Shown: in pieces, positions 43,287 to 55,826 of the stretch | Position numbering within the stretch: the first letter of the stretch is position 1 | How the letters are laid out: each line of letters begins with the position of its first letter | NCBI GenBank assembly: GCA_001557505.1 | Contig: LSAX01000001.1 | Span: 3,224,001-3,288,000 of the forward strand | Reading direction: 5' to 3' | Source of the DNA: Reticulascus tulasneorum | Lineage: Eukaryota; Ascomycota; Sordariomycetes; Glomerellales; Reticulascaceae | DNA: 64,000 nt | The notes under the pieces: model-generated | What the model was told of the DNA's origin: nothing | The model's database searches: none | Seen by the model: the letters and a program-made list of their open reading frames with translations, nothing else | Made by a program: the position numbers and the translations under genes

Positions 43287-43418
43287 AGTCCCAACTCGAC
43301 CCCCAGCAACGGCACCTGTTACTGCCAACCACACAACACCTTTTAACACCTCCAAACCTTTAAGTAGGCTTCTGATACGCGTCGACTGCCTCGATCACGC
43401 CGTCGCGTCCTAGCAACC

Positions 43419-45081
43419 ATGGGTCTCAACTTGAAGTTCTCGGATCTCTACCGCGCCCCAAAGATCAACCCTCTGTCCCATAAAGCCCGAAGTGTACCGG
43501 TTTTCAACCCTTTCAACCGCTATGGCCGGGTCTTCTTCTTCAGCTGGCTTGGTTTCATGCTTGCGTGAGTAATCCAGCGGTCCTGAAAGGTGCAATAACC
43601 ATACGCAAATGCTTATTTTCAATAGCTTCTGGGCTTGGTACACATTCCCACCTTTGTTGACGGTCACAATCAAGAAGGACTTGAAATTGACCACCGCCCA
43701 AGTTGGCAACTCCAACATTGTGTCATTGTGTGCCACGTAAGTGCCACTGCCTCGAGATTTACTTGCATAACTAACAGGCTGCAGACTCTTCATGCGTGTC
43801 ATCGCAGGTCCCGCCTGTGATAGATTTGGATCTCGGCTTGTCTTTGGCTCCCTGATCCTGCTGGGCTGCCTTCCTATTGGCCTCGCCCCTCTCGTGAAGA
43901 ACGCCACAGGACTTTATGTCAGCCGATTCTTCATTGGCATACTCGGTGCCACCTTCGTGCCCTGCCAGGTCTGGTGCACCGGCTTTTTCGACAAGAATGT
44001 CGTCGGCACTGCCAATGCTCTAGCCGGTGGTTGGGGTAATGCGGGTGGTGGTATCACTTACTTCATCATGCCAGCGGTCTTTGACTCGTTTGTCCACCAG
44101 CGAGGCTATTCTCCAGGTCAGGCATGGCGACTTACTTTCATCGTCCCTTTGATCTGCCTCATTGCTTGTGGCGTCGGTCTACTCCTGTTCTGCGAGGATA
44201 CTCCCACAGGCAAATGGAGCGAGCGACATCTCCACATCCAAGAGAACCTCCAATCCCATGGCATTAACGCCACAGTGGCACCTGGTGTCGTCGACATTCC
44301 CGGTGGGATTACCGACCGAACAACCGCCCCAGTGGGTTCTGACGAAGAGAAGGGAAGCAACTTGAGCAAGCCTGCTGTTTTCGACAATGAGGTTCCAATC
44401 TCTAAGACGGAAATGCTGGAAACCGCTCAAGGCGAGGTGGTTGTGAAGCCATCATTCAAAGAGGCAATGAAGGTTGTCGGGTCCCTGCAAACCCTTTTCC
44501 ACGTTGCCACATACGCCTGCTCCTTCGGAGGCGAACTCGCCATCAACGCCATTCTCAGCTCCTACTATCTCAAGAACTTCCCCAAGCTCGGCCAGACGGG
44601 TGCTAGCAACTGGGCTGCCATGTTCGGTTTCCTCAACGTTATCACTCGACCGATGGGCGGTGTTGTAGGCGACCTGCTGTACAAATTCGGCGGGAAGAAC
44701 TTGTGGTTGAAGAAGGGCTGGATCACCACCTGCGGTCTGCTTACCGGCGCACTCCTCATTCTCATCGGCCAACTCAATCCCCACAAGGAGTCCACGATGT
44801 TCGGACTCATCTTTCTGATGGCCGTCTTCCACGAGGCCGGCAACGGCGCTAACTTCGCCCTCATCCCGCACGTGCACCCCTACGCCAACGGTATCATCTC
44901 CGGTCTCACTGGCGCCGGTGGCAACCTTGGTGGTGTCATCTTCGCCATTATCTTCAGGTTTATGGATGGCGGCGGCAACTACGCCAAGGGATTCTGGATT
45001 ATTGGCTGCATTCACATTGCCGTCAATCTCGCCGTGGCGTGGATCCCTCCTCTGCCCAAGGGCCAGATTGGTGGTCACTAG
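43419..45081 (+). CDS. nrtA: Nitrate/nitrite transporter (MFS, NNP family)
   Basis: Three exons (43419-43564, 43626-43736, 43785-45081) encode 517 residues with about twelve hydrophobic helices. The family motifs are clear: [18 protein letters not shown] after TM1, [13 protein letters not shown] (MFS loop 2-3), the first nitrate signature [17 protein letters not shown] and the second [16 protein letters not shown]. An extended hydrophilic loop of about 85 residues lies between TM6 and TM7, as in Aspergillus NrtA/CrnA. The protein takes up nitrate with protons at the plasma membrane. No nitrate or nitrite reductase gene is beside it here, so it does not sit in a compact niaD-niiA-crnA cluster. 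GATA sites and a TATA box lie upstream. Confidence 0.93.
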
Positions 45082-46535
45082 AGCTCCTCTCGTTGCGTTT
45101 GCACCTGGCATTTCATGTTCATGATTATTTACCTGCGCTCGGTACTTATTCCTCCTTGGTTCTTGTATATCTACAATGGCTAGAGTGATACACTTGGGGT
45201 ACCTTAAAAAAGGCGGGCTGGAGTTGGGGGTCAGAAACACGAGATGATATCCATTGGTAGTACTTTGTAGAGCGATAAATTAAAATCATTGAACTAATTT
45301 CAACGCTCTTGTTCTCAACGCAATTTCCATTCCTTGCCTTTTGTGAGCCTGGCTCTTATCTCATTCTACCCGTGTGCCCACGGGACGGGGTTGTTTCTGG
45401 AATCTATGACGACAGTCTAAAACATCGCGATAACGCAGCATCAAATCCATTACCCAAGATGAAAATAAAATTAAATAGACTGCTCTTGGAAGAACTTGGC
45501 GCGCAAGTGCTATCACTTAGCCCCAACCACGCTAGACCACATATCCGATCGCTACGCCCGCTTTTATGCGTTCGGGCGACGTGCCGACACTAGATCACAA
45601 AGAGCTCACTCCAGTTTTTGTTCTGCCCAACCAGAAATACCCCTCGCGAGAGCTGCACGCCTTCGCCATACAGAACGGGCAAGCTGGTGATTAGCGATGT
45701 GGCTTATCACTGATAAGGCTATCTAGGCGATGTCTTGACACTTCGTGCAAGATGGAAGATCCTCTTGATACGTCCAACGTCATTATCTGCACGATCGGAG
45801 TTGCCTTACCGGCGCTGGGACAATCTCTCGAGCTGCGGAGATCGGACGCTCCCCAAAGAGTACGGCCGTTTCTTCGTATCGGATACCTGCGCTCCTGTCT
45901 AGCATGCCAGCAACGCAACAGCATTTCAAGTAGAGGCTAGATAGGAGACACAACCATCTCCCCACACTCTAGAATCAACGTCTTGTCCCCCCCACTGAGA
46001 TCAATGGGGGTTCCCATGCGGAGCAAAGGCGTTGTCTGGGCGAAGATGGGTTAGTGGCTGCTGCAAGGCTATCGCTATCGACATGGGATAGGTGGAGTTC
46101 CACGAGGCTTTGATCCGGAATCCGAACGACGACTCTCAACTTCAGCACTGGGACCAACACGAAAATACCTGATAACGGTGTCTCAACGGTCTCTGAACAT
46201 AAATCTGGAATTATGATCGGATCAGAGGCCAACAACGGCTTCCGTCCATTATTTTGATGAGGTATCAACGAGACTACAGACGTAAATAAAATGTCCTGAC
46301 AAAGATGATCCTATTGACTCAAGTACTAAACAAACGCCATGCAGGTGGTTTTAGGTCCGACGAGATACCTTCCAATCCAGGCTCAGAACCAATTTTTGTG
46401 TGATTTTTGAATCCAGTCCAGTCTGGACCTATATGCCGAGTTCCAAAATGGTCCCATCCCCGATGCAGATTGACAGCCAAAAGAAACGAAACAGAAAGGG
46501 ACAATGCCCCGAAGATGCTAGTTACTTTTCTGAGC
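45082..46535. other. Intergenic, no gene seen
   Basis: Between the nitrate transporter and the second GPI gene, which is convergent with it. Short frames only. Confidence 0.45.
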
Positions 46536-47319
46536 TTATATGGCCAAGGCGAGAGCGAGACCACCGAGGACGGCAAAGACACCGGCGGTGGCTTGGGCTC
46601 CGGCGCCGGGGGAGCTGATGGTCGCAATGGTACGGGTGGAGGAGGTGGAGGTCTCCTCGGTGCCGGGGCTGCCGGGGCTGCCGGGGCTGCCGGGGCTGGT
46701 GGTGCTGGTGATAATGGTGGTAGGAGCACTCAAGGTTCCAGACGAGCTGGTGGTGACGGTCGGGGCGGCGGTGCTGACGGAAGAGAGAGTGACAGTGGCA
46801 GTGCCGACGCTGGTGGTGATGGTGGTGGTGGTGGTCTCGTTGTCGCTGCCGCCCTCGGCGGGGACGATGTGGAATCCGTTAGAGAACTGGAAGACGGAGG
46901 GGTCAACCTCGGAGGTGAAGGTCAGGCCGTAGATGGCATCTTTGCCCAGGTCGCTGGGAATGGCCCAGCTGTACTTTCCGATGGAGTTGCTCACACCGGC
47001 TGAGTTGGCACGACTTGGTTAGCTGCCTGGCTTGCTCCGGATTAAAGAGACTGGAATGGCTCTTTGGATCTGGGGAGGGCAACTCACTAGCAACGGTCAA
47101 GAGAGGTATCTGGGTGCCCTGGGTCTTGCCACCGATCAGGCCTATGGTGATGAGGATATCGGCATACTTCTCCGGCGCGGTCCACACCAACTCATAAGTA
47201 GTGCCGGCAGGGATTTGTTCGTCCTTGAGCGGCTTGGTGACGACGTTGAAGTCGGCGGTCTGGGCGAGAGCGGAGGTTGCGACTGCCAAGAAGGCGGCGG
47301 CAGAGATGGCGAAGCGCAT
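46536..47319 (-). CDS. Ser/Thr-rich GPI-anchored cell-wall protein (second member)
   Basis: Two exons, 47088-47319 and 46536-46999, with an 88-nt intron give 231 residues. A signal peptide (MRFAISAAAFLAVATSALA) precedes a Kre9/Knh1-like domain with AGTTYELVWTAPEKYADILI and, across the splice, LLTVATGVSNSIGKYSWAIP and NGFHIVP. A long Thr/Ser tract contains a GSP repeat (SPGSPGSPGSPG) encoded by four 9-bp units. It ends in a GPI-type hydrophobic tail, ATAGVFAVLGGLALALAI. It belongs to the same family as 1602-2292, with an intron at the matching place in the domain, but is longer and quite divergent. A surface or wall role is expected. Confidence 0.82.
46661..46696. repeat. Four tandem 9-bp units (TGCCGGGGC)
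   Basis: Four perfect copies inside the GPI-protein coding region, read on the minus strand as Gly-Ser-Pro triplets. Copy number can change without breaking the frame. Confidence 0.9.
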
Positions 47320-49458
47320 TTTGAAGATGGGATTTGGAAATTAGAGTAGAACCTGAAAAGGGAACAACTAGCAAAAGTCTCGAGCGAGTGACTGGAAAAG
47401 AGAGAAGACGTCGGAGGTGTGGGGGGGAAAAGAGTGTGTGAGTCGCGATGGACGACGGGTCAAGGAGTGACTATATAAAAGAGAGTGACAGGCTGAATTG
47501 AGCCAGAGAGCGTTGTGTGTATGAGAATGAGTGCAAAAAATGAGGGTATGGCGTGAGACAAAAGAATGACAACCACGACGACGAAGGAGACAAAGACGCA
47601 GGCACAGACGGAGAATGGCCAACCCCAGGCCCCGTTCAGGAGAATTACCAAACCAGGGCTAGCACCAACGTCGCCTTGCGTTTGGTCGATAGATCGAGGA
47701 GGGTGTGCTGCACGGAAGCTTCAACGTAAATTGTGGCGCCCCTGAAGACTTTGACTAGCATGGCATGGGCACCCAATTTAAAAAGGTGAAATTAACAGGG
47801 TGTGATTGGGCAGTTGGGCGGATGGCAGGGGGATTTCCACAAATCAACTGGGGCGTGTTTTCAACCGAGCAGGGCTGAGCTTAGAACGGCACAAGCTGGA
47901 AAGGTGGGCCACCCGGCATGATCCAGACGTGTCCAGGGGGGGTTGCGTTGACTTGAATCAGTAATTAACTATGGGAAAGCCGAACGATGGGAGAAAAGGA
48001 CGGCCGAGAGGCCTGAATGGCTTGCTGAGGCCAAGGGTTGAAGGGAGAGCCGCCGACACTCTGCGCCTTTACGTAACGCACCCGGTCAGGTACGCTCACT
48101 ACTAGGTAAGTTAGGTCGCATGCAGAAAGATACGGAATGTATTGGGTCATCATTCTCCCTAAAAGCGGCCAAGAAGAGGGAAGAGTTCATGGAAGATCCG
48201 GTTGAGTTTGGAGCACACGAGTCAACAGCCCTTCCAGGCGATCCTTGCCCCTCTGCAGTGGACCCTCCCCTGAACGGGCATTCAACAGACGTCATTCTGA
48301 TACCTGTCAAGAGAGATTCGAGATGGGATGGAAAAGACGGATCGAATTCAGATGAGAGACTAAGAAGATACTAGTTAGAGCCACTTTCATTTCGCCCGAC
48401 GGCTGGGAAGATCCTCGAGTGCAATGACGAGGCACTGAAACATTTTCCCAAGACCAAAAGAGTGGCTCAGTTTTCTGCACCCAAGAAAAAATTAGAACAT
48501 GTTCTCGAAGAGGGCTGATGTCTCGCCCAATCAGCCTCGTCAGTTGCGCAAACACTCTCATGCATGGCGTCGGTCGAGAAGGTATGTGGATGAGGCTTAG
48601 AGGCGTAACACAGAACATGGTTGTCATGTTGCGCATTCAGCTTGTTTCTGGCCATCCACAAAAGTGTGTCTTCTCTGCTCGCTCAGCCCGACCAGAGAGT
48701 CAGTGAACCACTTGACTTTCCTTCTTCATGTGTGCTCGGTAACTTTGACGGAAGCCTTGAGACTTGCGTGGCAGCCTGCCCATGCCGTCCTGTCCTGGCC
48801 CGACATCTCTCCTCGTGTATGTCCGAAGACGTCGCACACCCTTCTACTTTTATCCCGTCTCTGTGCCTGAGCGGCTCGATGTGGCTGATTCAATCTTCTC
48901 AATGCATCCCGCACTTCTGCACACTACTTACTCCCAACGGCTGTGCATCCCCCCCCATCGGGAAACCCACGCGAAGCTTCGACACCTGGCCACAGAAGAG
49001 TAAGAAGCTGGAGTCGCTGCCTGATGAGCAAAACTTGTCGTAGCTGCCATCGAGTCCAGATCAGGCAGGTAGCCAGGTAGGCAGGCAGATACTCGCGTAC
49101 CTTATGCAATTCGTATCCCAGATGCATCGCGGCGGCACTTGCCATGCGCCATAAATATCAATTTGGTACCGTACAGTACATCTGTAATTAGTCCGTACTT
49201 CTACCGAGGCCCAGTCCCGCTATGAACGCCAGATCACGTGAACACGAGGGACTAATTGGCTGCGTGACTAAGTAGTGCACGTCCGGTCCACGCCCCACAG
49301 ACGCGACTCCACTGAACAAGCACCCTGGAGCTTCTCTGCCTATTCGTTCAAAACAAATGCTGAAGCAGTGAAAACCAACCCACCAAGAACGTCAATTGTC
49401 GCATTTATGATTCAATGCCTGTGAATTTCGCACCGAATGTTTGTTCTCTGTCGGCTTC
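47320..49458. other. Divergent promoter region, GPI protein / RecQ helicase
   Basis: About 2.1 kb with no supported gene. TATATAAAA lies at 47473-47481, GGTAGG-like motifs at 48103-48115 and 49064-49085, and ACGCGA at 49301. Confidence 0.5.
49301..49306. promoter_or_regulatory. ACGCGA (MBF-like) element upstream of RecQ
   Basis: ACGCG core 153-158 bp before the RecQ ATG. Weak as a single site; listed because the other replication genes here carry the same core. Confidence 0.3.
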
Positions 49459-52400
49459 ATGACTCGGAATAATCTTGGGGACCATCTTTCTTGGCTATTG
49501 AGCAACGTCGCGATCTCCCGACCCGCTGGGATATCGTTTCCCACCGTCCGCGATCCTCCCGTCCTTGGGCTCTCACATTCGCAGATTGACGGAGGATCCC
49601 TCGGCTCCCAGGGAGGAGTCTCGACTCACCAGGCTGCTCGATCGTTGGTGTCTATCGGACCGGATACGATATCCTCGGGCAATGGTTTGTCGACATCAGA
49701 AGATCAGTTCCAAGACGAGGAAGAGATTATTCGGGCTGAAGAAGGCATGGCAAGGTTGACCTCCGCCTCCAAGTCCACCAAGCCATCGCTTGTGGTCAAG
49801 CAACAGCATCCCCTTACGCCTTCGTCGATTACGACGACGGGTGGCCGGTTTGAGCAAGCCTACAGGACCATTCTGCAACCCAAGGGTACGATTGGTATAA
49901 CCCGGCCTCCAACCCTTTACTGACATATATTTTCTTTCAGATGCGCAAAATGGACGATCCTCTATCAGCGATGTATATCTTTCATCTGCTCGGCGACAAA
50001 GACTGCCGGTCGGACGGCCAACACCTGATTTGCTGGGCTCTGACGATGAAGACTCTCATGTAATGGATTTGACTGGTAACGAGGCTATTATGTCCTCTGA
50101 CTCTGCTCATCTTGGGGAACCTGTCACGAAACGGCGCGAAGACTACGATGCTCGTAGGCCCGATCCACTGGCTTCGCATGGCAAGAAAAGAAAGAGCGAA
50201 GAGATTGCCAAGGTGGAAGACTCCGAGCCCGACGAATTCCCCGATATTTATAAAATTCTGGGAACTTCCGCCCCCCCGAGCAGTCGATCGGTCAAGAGCT
50301 CAAAGGCATTCACGCCAAGTAGTCGAAGAACAGCTGCGGACTCAGCCATTATCGAGGAACGAACAGTAACACAGACAATAAGCCGAACTGAGAGGAGGTT
50401 ACGCAGAACTAGCGACTCAGAGGGCAGTGGGTCACCAATTCGAAGAGCCATTTTCCCCGCAAACCACGAGCCTGGGGGTCAAACCCCAACACAAAGCCGC
50501 CTGTCTTCGCCAACTCGGGAATCAAGTAAGCGGCCGAAGTTGTCCAAGATGAGGGCAACTGAGCTTCTCGCAGACTCCACAGGCGGCAAGCTTGAACAGA
50601 CAAAGAAGGGAAGAAAAGTGAAAATTATTCAGGATTCTGAGGATGAGTACGATGAGGAGTTTCTAACACCCCCAACACACCATACGCCTCGGCCCATGCC
50701 GGATTCACTCACTCGAGCGAAACCGTACGAGTCTAGTCAATCCATCACGACTGACGAAATCATTATGGCCATGGACACACCTTCAAGGTTAGCCCCTAAA
50801 GCACGACTGGAGGACTCGAACTCTGTCACCACATCTCGTCAACCAGTATCTGTACCTGTGGATGAGCCGAAACGTTCCCACGAACCACCAAAGGGAAGCA
50901 TGTCCGAACACTTCACTTCGTCAAGAGACACTGGCACAAGCCCCTTGGCTGTTCTGTTGAAGAATCCACGAGTAGTCGAAGCCAAGTTAGAAGTTCTTGA
51001 GCAGCAGATTCGGCAAAACAGAAGAAATTTCCTGGGCGCCGTGGAGGCCGATCTACCGAGAGAAGAGCGTCAGAAGATTCAAAATGCCAAAGAGCCTCTA
51101 GTAAAGCAGAAGGCCGCAATCATGGAGCTATCGGGTCTCATGACTTCTCATCAATCCCTGATACGCGAGAAAATAACTCTGGCGCAGAAGATCGCCCAAG
51201 CTTATGAGGAGGACTTGGATGCGGATGCTGAGCGATATGCGAATGACCGGGACGAGATTTCAGTCCAGCTAAAGGTCCTTGAGCAATCGCTTAGTCGAAG
51301 TCTTTGTGATTCAGGAATGGATGACGTGAACTTACTTGAGGAGCTTGCTCAAGCTTCGGATTCGGGTGGCTACTCGGGATCGGTAATATCGGGGACACAG
51401 CCAAGCCGCTCTGCGGAGCGGACGGTATCGAGACAAAACAGACTGCCCGCAGAACGTGGCAGCCAAGTTGTTCGTCAAACCCAGTTTCCTCCAGGATCGA
51501 GGCTCTCAGAATTGAGGGAGCCGTCGCCCCCGCCATTCGCCAGGAGCTCACTACCCTCGAAAACGAATGCAAAGACTCATATCCCACAAATCATACCACG
51601 CCAGCTTGAGCATACCGATGATGATGGCGGCTTCTTTTCGGAGAGTGAGGAGGAGATGTTTAGGTCTACGCACAATCCAGCACCGACACGGCCAAATGCA
51701 CTTCCACTTCGGAAAAGTCCTCCAAAACTGCAGCATGGCAGAGGCCAAGATTGCTTCAGCGATTTTAGTGATGATGCCGAAATGCTTGCTGTCGCCCAGG
51801 ACGTCGAGCTGCGCCAATCATCGTCTGAGGATGCCTCAAGAAATCGATCTGTGCTATCTCAGACATCTGGTAACGCTGGCCCTCACCTAAAGGCAAAGAA
51901 CACTCTGAAGAAAAGGGAGCCTGCGACGGCCAAGTATACTATCCCTCCGGAGTTGATGAAACATCCTTGGTCTCCGGAAGTTAAGAAAGCTCTGAAGGAT
52001 AGATTTAGGATGAAAGGTTTCAGACCCAACCAACTTGAAGCCATTAATGCGACGTTGAGCGGCAGGGATGCCTTTGTGCTCATGCCGACGGGAGGAGGAA
52101 AGTCGCTATGCTATCAACTACCCGCAGTTCTGAATAGTGGAAAGACAAAAGGAGTCACTATTGTGGTATCTCCTCTTATCAGTTTGATGCATGATCAGGT
52201 GGATCACCTGAAAGCGTTGAATATCTCGGCCATCTCATTCAACAGCGAAGCGAACGCCCAGTACCGAAACCAGGTCATGTCAGCTCTCAAGGAACGAAAC
52301 CCCGAGCACTATGTTCAGCTACTTTATGTTACCCCTGAAATGATCAACAAGAGCCAGGCATTCTTAAATGGCTTGCAAGATCTCTACCGCAACAAGAGGC

Positions 52401-54761
52401 TTGCTCGCATCGTCATCGATGAAGCTCATTGCGTTAGCCAATGGGGGCACGATTTCCGACCAGACTACAAAGCACTAGGCAGCGTTCGACACAGGTTCCC
52501 GGGAGTCCCTGTCATTGCCTTGACTGCGACTGCGACACTGAATGTCATAGTGGATGTCAAACACCACCTGGGTATGGACACCTGCCAGGTCTTCTCGCAG
52601 AGCTTTAACCGGCCGAATCTATACTACGAGGTTCGCAGAAAAGAGAAAAGTCTTGTCGAGAGCATCGCCAACTTGATAACGACCAAGTACGACAATCAAA
52701 CTGGTATTATCTACACGCTGTCGCGGAAGACTGCCGAACAGGTTGCTGAGAAGCTGAAGACGAAATTTGGCATCAAAGCTCATCATTACCACGCGAGCGT
52801 TGCCGCTGAGGACAAGACTTGGATCCAACGACAGTGGCAGAAGGGCGCTATCAAAGTTGTCGTAGCCACCATCGCGTTCGGAATGGGAATCGATAAGCCG
52901 GATGTTCGATTTGTCATACATCACGCTCTTCCGAAGAGCTTAGAAGGTTATTACCAAGAGACCGGCCGAGCTGGTCGAGATGGCAATCCATCAGACTGTA
53001 TACTATACTTTGGGTATGGAGACGTCACCACCTTGAGGAAGCTCATAGCCGAGGGCGAAGGCAGCAACGAGCAGAAAGAGCGGCAAAGGGTCATGCTGAA
53101 TAAAGTTGCCGCCTTTTGCGACGATCAAGATTCTTGCCGTCGTGTTGCAATATTGCGCTATTTCGGAGAGACTTTCAGCTCGGCCGATTGTAACAAGACA
53201 TGCGACAACTGCAGAGCGGGAGCTGTCTTTGAACAGCAAGACCTGACTCGTTATGCCGTTGCCGTGCTCGAGGTGGTAGATGCCCAAGAGCGTCTGACTA
53301 TTAATCAGTGTGCGGACATCTTGATGGGCAAGAAGTATCCACCAAACGAGGAACAGCTGTCCGGGAGCAACCATGGCATAGCCTCAAGTCTAAAGAAATA
53401 CGAAGTTCAACGCATCATCGACAAACTGGCTGCCGAAGATGCCTTGGGTGAGGAGAATAGGGTCAACAGGAAGTTCGGCATTGCGATCCAGTATCTCACG
53501 GTAAATCTCTACGACTTGTTTTACTCTGTCGAATTTACATAAGCTAACTGTGTATCAGCTTGGGCGCAATGCTCATTCCTTTCTTTCTGGACGCCGGAAA
53601 CTGTTTTTATCTGTACAGGTTTCTGATAGGAATAGGGACCCATCAGCACCAAAATCCAGGAAACGGGCGAAGAAGGATGACGATAATGATGAAGATGACG
53701 TCGAGCTTGGCACGTCAGTGCTGCCACCGTCGACGAATGTCTCGTCCCCAATGCGGCAAAGAGCACAAAAAGGGAAGAGAAAGTCACTACCAACGGTCAT
53801 AGACAGTGACGATGAGGAAGAGGATGACAACCCGAGGGGGCTGGCCGTTCACAAGAACGGCTTTTTGAAGGACGGATTTGTTGTTTCGGACAAGGAGGAC
53901 TCCGATGACGGTTTTGAGCCCTTGCAAAAATCTCGCCAGCGCAAAACAGCAGCTAGGAAAGTTGGCCCTCCTATATCAAAGGACAAGCGATTAGAGGACC
54001 TCAATGATATCCACCAAGACATTACGCTCGCCTTCATGCAGGAAGCGAAGTCATTGGAAGAGAAGGTGCGAAATGAGCAGAGTCTTCGTAGGCCATTGTT
54101 CTCAGAGAAGGATTTCCGAGAGATGGCAATCAACTGGACAACGACCCTGAAAGAGATGCGCTGGATCACGGGTATCGATACCGAGAAAGTGGACAAATTC
54201 GGTGGCAAGTTCATCCCCCTTATTAAGCGCTTCCACACCGAGTACAAAGCCATCATGCCGGAAGAAGACGATGCTTCTGATCCTCCCAATGACGTCGCAG
54301 ACCATGATGTCGTCGATCTTATCAGCTCTGATATAGAAGGCGATGAAACCGAATCAGACGACGATGGTGTGGCTGAAGCCTCTAAATACTTCACCAGCGG
54401 CGCCGCCTCCCCACGTGCTGCTGCCTCGACAGGCGTCCAAGAATGGCACGCTCGTCTAGAGCAGGCAAACAGTGAACAACCGTCCCGTGCGCCATCAACC
54501 CGGGGCCGCGGCGGCAGCGCCCGGGGAGGAAAGAAGGCATCTTACCGCAAAGCCTCAGGTGGCAACTCGCACTGGCGGAATAAAGGCTCGGGAGGTGTGA
54601 CAAAGAGGAAGGCTTCGGGCGGCTCGAGCAGACGGACCAGCGGCGCAGCGGCCGCGCCCTCAAGATCGACAGCCAGCTTCTTTTCGAAAGGCGGGAGGGG
54701 TGGCAAGAAGGATGGTGGTGGCAGCAAGAGCGGAAGCGGGATCGCGTTGATGGATTATTGA
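49459..54761 (+). CDS. SGS1: RecQ-family DNA helicase (SGS1/BLM/QDE-3 type)
   Basis: Three exons (49459-49885, 49941-53500, 53559-54761) encode 1729 residues. The start MTRNNLGDHLSWLL is preferred as it resembles other fungal RecQ starts. The first 800 or so residues are low-complexity and acidic, with an RMI/Top3-type interaction region expected but not identified. The helicase core follows: motif I MPTGGGKSLCYQLPA near 857, DEAHCVSQWGHDFRPDY near 969, GIIYTLSRKTAEQV and ETGRAGRDGNPSDC. The RQC zinc cluster reads CRRVAILRYFGETF then CNKTCDNC. An HRDC-like region lies around 1505-1570 (FSEKDFREMAINWTTTLKEM). A Gly/Ser/Lys/Arg-rich C-terminus (GGRGGKKDGGGSKSG) ends the protein. Role: resolving recombination and replication intermediates; QDE-3 also acts in quelling. 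Convergent with KAR9. Confidence 0.95.
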
Positions 54762-55826
54762 GGCATTGCCCAAATCCGGAATATGGCATGGTGACGGCGT
54801 ACATGAGCGCATTCTGGCCGAATTAGGTTCCTAGAACTCTTGCATTGCATTTACGAGGCGAACGGGTCAGAGTTGCATGAGCAATGACTGTTGGAGTTAT
54901 CTGCTTTACTCATGAATATCACTCATTCTGCTGAGTTATCCGCGCTTCGTTTTCCAAACGCGATAGTAGTAACCCGGGTAGTAATGAATAGGGGTAACCC
55001 CCGAATGAGAATCGAGATACGAATTATATCAAATTGCTTGCCTCCTGGGTGAGTGCCTATCGCTATCGCATGGCCCTGCTCAACTGCACAAATTCTGCCA
55101 TATCATAAGGTACAGGGTATAAGTTTTGATGTCCATAGTGCCGATGGAAATCTTTTTCTTCACATTCCCAGGTCCAAGCTCTGACTGCATCACTCAGGGA
55201 TCGATCGCCAGCTGCCTCGTATCCTTCACGGCTCAGACTCGGACCCAATTGAGCAGGTATCAGACCGGGAGCTATCCTCCCCTCGATATCTCGTTCTCTC
55301 CCTCTTTCCTTCTTACAAAACCTCGTCCCTAACCCGCCCTACCACCGTAAAACTGGTTCAAGGTATAAAAGTTTCCAACGGACCGCCGCATTTCCTGGCC
55401 AGGAAAGCCGACCGGTCCGAGCCGAACGCCACGCCGTAAAACACGAAGAAATAGAAGTCTTGACTTCCGTAAAGTCGTAGAGTAAAGACAAACACAAGAT
55501 ATGTACACAGTGTAGAGGCTGCATTGTATGTTCATGGATGCTCAACTCCCTGGAAAGAACGAGTCAGGCAGTTTACAAAATTGGGGCGATTCCAGTCAAT
55601 AAAGGAAATGCTGAACTAGACCACAGAAGCCTTCGTGGTTTCTGAGTCCCGTCTCAGGTATCAAGCGAGTGTTTCTTCTTGGGAAAGACTAAGCAGGCAG
55701 TTAACAATCCCAAGTCCGCCAGCGGGGTTTGCTTCTAGCCTTCGTCTGGGAGTCGCTGAAGCTGTGTGCGCTTTCTCGGTCACAGTGAGTGGCCTAAGGT
55801 CGCTTTTGTTCTGTATTGCTAGCCTC
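54762..55826. other. Intergenic between convergent RecQ and KAR9 genes
   Basis: Short frames only; expected to hold two 3' untranslated regions. No gene seen. Confidence 0.5.

Larger units (their letters stand above)
38776..43418. other. Gene-poor 4.6-kb region
   Basis: No recognised gene apart from a coding-like frame at 40948-41481 and the nitrate-transporter promoter at the right end. Scattered TAGGTA motifs occur (40731-40740, 40957-40964). It may hold decayed genes or an old insertion, but I see no terminal repeats or transposase motifs. Confidence 0.4.

Noticed and set aside
44452..45240. 262-codon minus-strand frame opposite the nitrate transporter
   Set aside because: Antisense shadow of a GC-rich coding exon; the text has no domain.
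46407..47003. 198-codon plus-strand Gly-rich frame opposite the second GPI gene
   Set aside because: Its Gly/Ala repeats are the antisense of the Thr/Ser and GSP coding tract of the GPI gene.
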